Positions 31,562-34,674 of a DNA stretch of 34,674 bases are shown one piece after another (the stretch's first letter is position 1; each line of letters opens with the position of its first letter). Both the position numbers and the translations under genes were made by a program. Source of the stretch: Microbacterium ureisolvens (lineage in GTDB: Bacteria; Actinomycetota; Actinomycetes; Actinomycetales; Microbacteriaceae); contig NZ_JAEUAX010000019.1 of assembly GCF_019511645.1 (NCBI RefSeq), positions 1 through 34,674 of the forward strand. Direction: 5' to 3'. Under the pieces are notes generated by a model. That model was not told where the DNA came from. It was given only the letters and a program-made list of their open reading frames with translations, and did no database searches.

Positions 31562-32496
31562 TGCACCGCCTGCCCGACGGCGCCTGGCCCGTCATGCTCA
31601 CCCCCTACCGCGACGATCTGTCCATCGACTTCGACGCCGTCGACGAGTACACCGACTGGCTCATCGAGCTCGGCGCCGCGGGGCTATTCACCGTCTCGCT
31701 TTCGAGCGAGATGTACGACCTCAGCGGTGACGAGCAGCTCGTGCTCGCCCGCCACGTGCGGGAGCGCGCCGCCGGCCGCGTGCCGGTTGTCGCCTCGACG
31801 ACCGCTCGCGGCGACTGGCGCGCGCAGGCTGATCGCGTCGCCAAGATCGCGACGACAGGCGTAGAGGCCGTCGTCCTGATCTCGTCGCTCGTCACACCGC
31901 CGGATGCGACCGACTCCGCATGGATCGACACCGTCGAGCGGATCCTGGATGCGGTCCCCGGTGTCGACCTCGGCGTCTACGAGTGCCCGCTGCCCTACAA
32001 GAGACTGCTGCCCGTGCAGACGGTCCGCTGGCTGGCCCAGACCGGCAGGTTCACCCTCTACAAAGACACGAGTCACTCGCTCGCGACGATGACGGAGCGC
32101 CTGAACGTCATCGGCGACACCCGCATGCGCCTGTACAACGCGGCGATCGCGTCGCTGGTGCCGTCGATGCAGGCGGGCGCCGCGGGTCTCTCGGGCTACG
32201 CGGCCAACGTCTACCCCGACCTCGTCTCATGGGTGTGTCGCCACGCGAACGACGCCGACCAGACCGACGTGCTGCGGGTGCAACGCGTCTTGACAATGGT
32301 CGAGCACAGCATCAACCTGCGCTACCCGAGTTCGGCGAAGTTCCTGTTGGATGCCTCGTCCCGGCTGCATTGGCGCGCTCGCAGCCGCTGGAAGCCCGAG
32401 TCGATCGGCGACCACGAAGGCGAGCCGCTGCGCCAGATCGCCCAGCTCGTGCGGGAGCTCGACCTCGGACGAGCCGACCTGCACGCCGCCCGATGA
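31558..32496 (+). CDS. DHDPS/NAL-superfamily lyase, copy 1
   Basis: A 312-residue TIM-barrel protein of the dihydrodipicolinate synthase/N-acetylneuraminate lyase superfamily. These make or cleave C-C bonds next to a 2-oxo acid, or dehydrate sugar acids, through a lysine Schiff base. The lysine is Lys169 in FTLYKDTSHS. The strand that usually carries YNxPxRT reads GVYECPLPYKRLL (YECP at 141-144), and the GTTGE-like loop reads VSLSSEMYDL; both depart from true DHDPS, so lysine biosynthesis is unlikely. Start is ATG 31558 or the adjacent 31561, overlapping the permease stop. In a sugar-import operon a 2-keto-3-deoxy-sugar-acid aldolase or dehydratase is the best guess. Confidence 0.87.
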   Translation: MMHRLPDGAWPVMLTPYRDDLSIDFDAVDEYTDWLIELGAAGLFTVSLSSEMYDLSGDEQLVLARHVRERAAGRVPVVASTTARGDWRAQADRVAKIATTGVEAVVLISSLVTPPDATDSAWIDTVERILDAVPGVDLGVYECPLPYKRLLPVQTVRWLAQTGRFTLYKDTSHSLATMTERLNVIGDTRMRLYNAAIASLVPSMQAGAAGLSGYAANVYPDLVSWVCRHANDADQTDVLRVQRVLTMVEHSINLRYPSSAKFLLDASSRLHWRARSRWKPESIGDHEGEPLRQIAQLVRELDLGRADLHAAR

Positions 32497-32518
32497 ACAC
32501 CGACCTGAGAGAGATACC

Positions 32519-33421
32519 GTGACCGAAACCCCGGGCGTGTGGCCTGTCGTCCTGACCCCCTTCACCGAGACCGACGAGGTCGACTACGCGGCGCTCGCCG
32601 GCTACGTCGACTGGCTCATCGACCACGGCGCCGATGGGCTGTTCGCGGTCGCCCTCTCGGGCGAGATGTACCACCTCGATCCGGCCGAGCGCGTGGAGGT
32701 CGCCCGCTGCGTGGCGCGGCGCGCCGCAGGACGGGTGCCGGTCGCGGCATCCGTCGTGGGAGGGGAGGGCGTCGGTGAGATCGTCGCGGAGGCGAATGAC
32801 CTCGTTGCCGCCGGCGTCGACATCGTCGTGCTCGTCGCGTCGGCGGTGCTCGCGCCCCACGACGACGAGGAGCGGATCGTCGCGCTCGCGCAGGCGCTCG
32901 CCGCCGACCTCCCCGACGTCGCCCTCGGCATCTACGAGTGCCCGATCCCGTATCACCGCGTGCTGTCGGAAGGGGTGGTCGCGGCGCTGGCCCGCACCGA
33001 GAGGTTCGTGTTCTTCAAAGAGACGAGTCACGACGTGTCGCGCATGGCGACGCGCGTTGCCGATGCGGAGGGAACTCCGCTCAAGGTCTTCAACGCCGGC
33101 ATCGAGAACTATGCCGAGTCGCTCCAGGTCGGCGTCGCGGGCCTCTCCGGCTGGGTGGTCAACGTGGCACCCGACCTCGTCGCACGGCTCGGCGAGCTCG
33201 CCGCCGCCGAGGGAGTCACCCCGCGGGTGCATGGGCTGCAGCAGCTGCTCGCCGACATCGAGCAGCGGATGGGCCCGACCTATCCCGGCTCCGCGAAGGC
33301 TCTCGTGGGGCGGCGCACCGGGCTGGGGTGGTCATCGCGGTCTCGCTGGCGCGAAGCGGACGTCGACGACGCGCTGGTGCGCGAGCTCGCCGACACCATC
33401 GCGCGCGAGGTCGCCCGGTGA
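32519..33421 (+). CDS. DHDPS/NAL-superfamily lyase, copy 2
   Basis: A 300-residue paralogue of the preceding gene. It starts with GTG 32519 behind GAGAGA. The Schiff-base lysine is Lys167 in FVFFKETSHD; the unusual strand is kept as GIYECPIPYHRVL (YECP at 139-142) and the loop as VALSGEMYHL. The C-terminal part also aligns with copy 1 (TYPGSAKALV here, RYPSSAKFLL there). Both copies keep the lysine, so both may be active, either on different stereoisomers or as partners in one oligomer. The gap to copy 1 is 22 bases, and its stop overlaps the GTG of the aldo/keto reductase gene. Confidence 0.87.
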   Translation: MTETPGVWPVVLTPFTETDEVDYAALAGYVDWLIDHGADGLFAVALSGEMYHLDPAERVEVARCVARRAAGRVPVAASVVGGEGVGEIVAEANDLVAAGVDIVVLVASAVLAPHDDEERIVALAQALAADLPDVALGIYECPIPYHRVLSEGVVAALARTERFVFFKETSHDVSRMATRVADAEGTPLKVFNAGIENYAESLQVGVAGLSGWVVNVAPDLVARLGELAAAEGVTPRVHGLQQLLADIEQRMGPTYPGSAKALVGRRTGLGWSSRSRWREADVDDALVRELADTIAREVAR

Positions 33422-34374
33422 GATACACGACTCTGGGCGCGAGCCGGCTCGAGGTGTCACGGCTGTGCCTGGGCACCATGAACTTCGGCCGGCACGCCGA
33501 CACGGATGCCTCGCACGAGATCCTCGACGAGGCCCACGAGATCGGCATCAACTACATCGACACCGCCAACCGGTACGGCACCCCGAGTCGTCCGCACGCG
33601 TCCGAGGAGATCATCGGCGCGTGGTTCGCGAAGGGCGGAGGGCGCCGCGAGCGCACGGTGCTGGCGACGAAGGTCTTCGAGCAGACCGACCCGTGGCCCA
33701 ACAACGGCGGTCTCTCAGCGCTCAACATCCGCCGCGCGTGCGACGCATCGCTACGACGTCTGAAGACCGAGCACATCGACGTCTACCAGATGCATCACGT
33801 GGATCGGCTGGCGCCGTGGGACGAGATCTGGGAGGCCTTCGACACCCTGCGCGCCCAGGGCAAGATCCTCTACGCCGGCTCATCGAACTTCGCCGGGTGG
33901 CATCTCGCGCTCGCGCAGGCATCCGCGAAAGAACACCACTGGCGTCTGATCAGCGAGCAGTCCGTATACAGCCTCGCCCGCCGAGACATCGAGCGCGAGG
34001 TCCTCCCCGCCGCCCGCGCACTCGGAGTCGGCCTCGTGCCCTGGAGCCCCCTGGCGGGCGGATTGCTCGCCGGTCGCGGCGACGGCGTACGGCGAACGGA
34101 TGCTGCAACCCGCGCCGCATCCGAAGAACACCAGGCGTCGCTCGAGGGCACGCAGCAATTGGCCGCAGAAGTGGGCGTCGAGCCTGCCGCATTGGCGCTC
34201 TCCTGGCTGCTGGCTCAGGAAGGTGTGGTGGCGCCGATCGTCGGGCCGCGGACAACCGAGCAGCTTCGCGCCTTCGCGGGAGTGCCCGACATCGAACTAG
34301 CCGACGATGTCCTGGCGCGGCTGGAGGCGTTATGGCCAGGCCCGGGCGTCGCTCCCGAAGCGTACGCCTGGTGA
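33418..34374 (+). CDS. Aldo/keto reductase
   Basis: A 318-residue NAD(P)H-dependent oxidoreductase. The catalytic tetrad is visible as Asp48 and Tyr53 (YIDTANRYG), Lys85 (LATKVF) and His126 (YQMHHVD). The C-terminal cofactor segment (PIVGPRTTEQL) is present. The GTG start at 33418 overlaps the previous stop (GTGA), which fixes the start and makes it the last gene of the LacI-controlled unit. It could oxidise or reduce the imported sugar or the aldehyde released by the two lyase-like enzymes. The substrate is unknown. It is intact, unlike the AKR remnant at 11275-11576. Confidence 0.92.
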   Translation: MRYTTLGASRLEVSRLCLGTMNFGRHADTDASHEILDEAHEIGINYIDTANRYGTPSRPHASEEIIGAWFAKGGGRRERTVLATKVFEQTDPWPNNGGLSALNIRRACDASLRRLKTEHIDVYQMHHVDRLAPWDEIWEAFDTLRAQGKILYAGSSNFAGWHLALAQASAKEHHWRLISEQSVYSLARRDIEREVLPAARALGVGLVPWSPLAGGLLAGRGDGVRRTDAATRAASEEHQASLEGTQQLAAEVGVEPAALALSWLLAQEGVVAPIVGPRTTEQLRAFAGVPDIELADDVLARLEALWPGPGVAPEAYAW

Positions 34375-34531
34375 TGTCTCGGCGCCGCGTCGAGCAGGAA
34401 CGCGGTGCGCGCCCCGATAGCTGGCTGCCTTTCGACCAGGGCTTCTATTCCGCAAGTCATCGCATCGAGGGTGATCCGCGCAGATGGGACAATTACCGGG
34501 GTGAGCTCGACCCGCCACCGATCCATGGGGG

Positions 34532-34563
34532 TGTCGGCGACGCTCGATGTCGGCGGCGCTGCA
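34532..34563. repeat. Tandem 16-bp repeat, possible insertion-sequence end
   Basis: TGTCGGCGACGCTCGA (34532-34547) is followed directly by TGTCGGCGGCGCTGCA (34548-34563), 13 of 16 bases the same. Right after it comes CTGGTCGATTCCGGCG and CTTGAAAAGTGAAC. From memory this resembles the repeated termini of IS21-type elements, which start with TGT. The stretch 34375-34531 before it holds no recognisable gene or terminator. Confidence 0.35.
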
Positions 34564-34609
34564 GAACTGGTCGATTCCGGCGCTTGAAAAGTGAACGGTT
34601 GCGGGCAGT

Positions 34610-34674
34610 CTAGTCAGGGGTTTCGGCGGTGGTGGTGCGGATGCTTGGGAGGCTGTCGATCCCTCGACCGCGGA
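34610..34674 (-). CDS. C-terminus of an unknown protein entering from the right edge
   Basis: On the minus strand an open frame enters from the right edge (RGRGIDSLPSIRTTTAETPD) and stops at TAG 34612-34610. Only about 20 residues are visible. Together with the repeats beyond its stop, it could be the end of a transposase or its helper ATPase, but the family cannot be named from so little sequence. Confidence 0.3.
   Translation of the reverse strand, partial: RGRGIDSLPSIRTTTAETPD

Noticed and set aside
34491..34502. Third possible LacI site (TTACCGGGGT) after the AKR gene
   Set aside because: Only half of the TTACCGGTAA palindrome is kept and no gene start follows in the right orientation.
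32634..34613. 659-residue plus-strand frame over the second lyase and AKR genes
   Set aside because: Ser/Arg/Pro-rich shadow in the wrong frame; the real genes overlap by GTGA and carry catalytic motifs.

Overview
The window is high-GC DNA, probably from an actinobacterium of the Microbacteriaceae (Microbacterium-like). This rests on the GC-rich codon use, the SCO6880-type conjugation genes and the overall gene style. No rRNA, tRNA or CRISPR array was seen, so the genus is an inference.

Region 1 (1-9.3 kb) is a decaying integrative/conjugative element. A compact minus-strand operon (6949 to beyond base 1) encodes a Gram-positive-type conjugative type IV secretion system: a small unknown protein, a membrane-anchored VirB8/TcpC-like candidate, an M23 peptidase, a small two-helix membrane protein, a polytopic VirB6/TrbL-like protein, an SCO6880 (PrgI-like) protein, a VirB4-like ATPase and a partial accessory protein. 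A divergent winged-helix regulator sits at 7043-7366. Beyond it lies the VirD4-type coupling protein, broken by an in-frame TAG and a one-base frameshift, followed by scrambled, inverted DUF4913-like remnants. The secretion genes look intact, but the coupling protein does not.

Region 2 (9.3-12.1 kb) is a gene graveyard: truncated or frameshifted pieces of a ROK-family protein, a fumarylacetoacetate-hydrolase-like protein, a CaiB/BaiF CoA-transferase and an aldo/keto reductase, with repeats and about 500 bp of apparently empty DNA.

Region 3 (12.2-16.4 kb) has an SDR dehydrogenase divergent from dadA-like oxidase, Asp/Glu racemase-family and RidA genes, which end at a strong hairpin before a GntR regulator. 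This looks like an amino-acid (possibly D-amino-acid) deamination module in which RidA would hydrolyse imines made by the flavoenzyme.

Region 4 (16.8-26.9 kb) has a seven-gene minus-strand operon (Baeyer-Villiger monooxygenase, alpha/beta hydrolase, Ldh2-family dehydrogenase, iron alcohol dehydrogenase, aldehyde dehydrogenase, MHS-type MFS transporter, SDR) divergent from a GAF/PucR-type regulator. The set fits a ketone -> ester/lactone -> hydroxy acid -> oxo acid -> diacid route analogous to cyclohexanol/cyclopentanol degradation.

Region 5 (27.0-34.4 kb) is a LacI-controlled carbohydrate cluster: LacI, a lipoprotein binding protein, two permeases (no ATPase), two tandem DHDPS-superfamily enzymes and an aldo/keto reductase. 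The same palindrome, TTACCGGTAA, stands before both lacI and the transport operon. The right edge (34.5-34.67 kb) may be the end of an insertion sequence.
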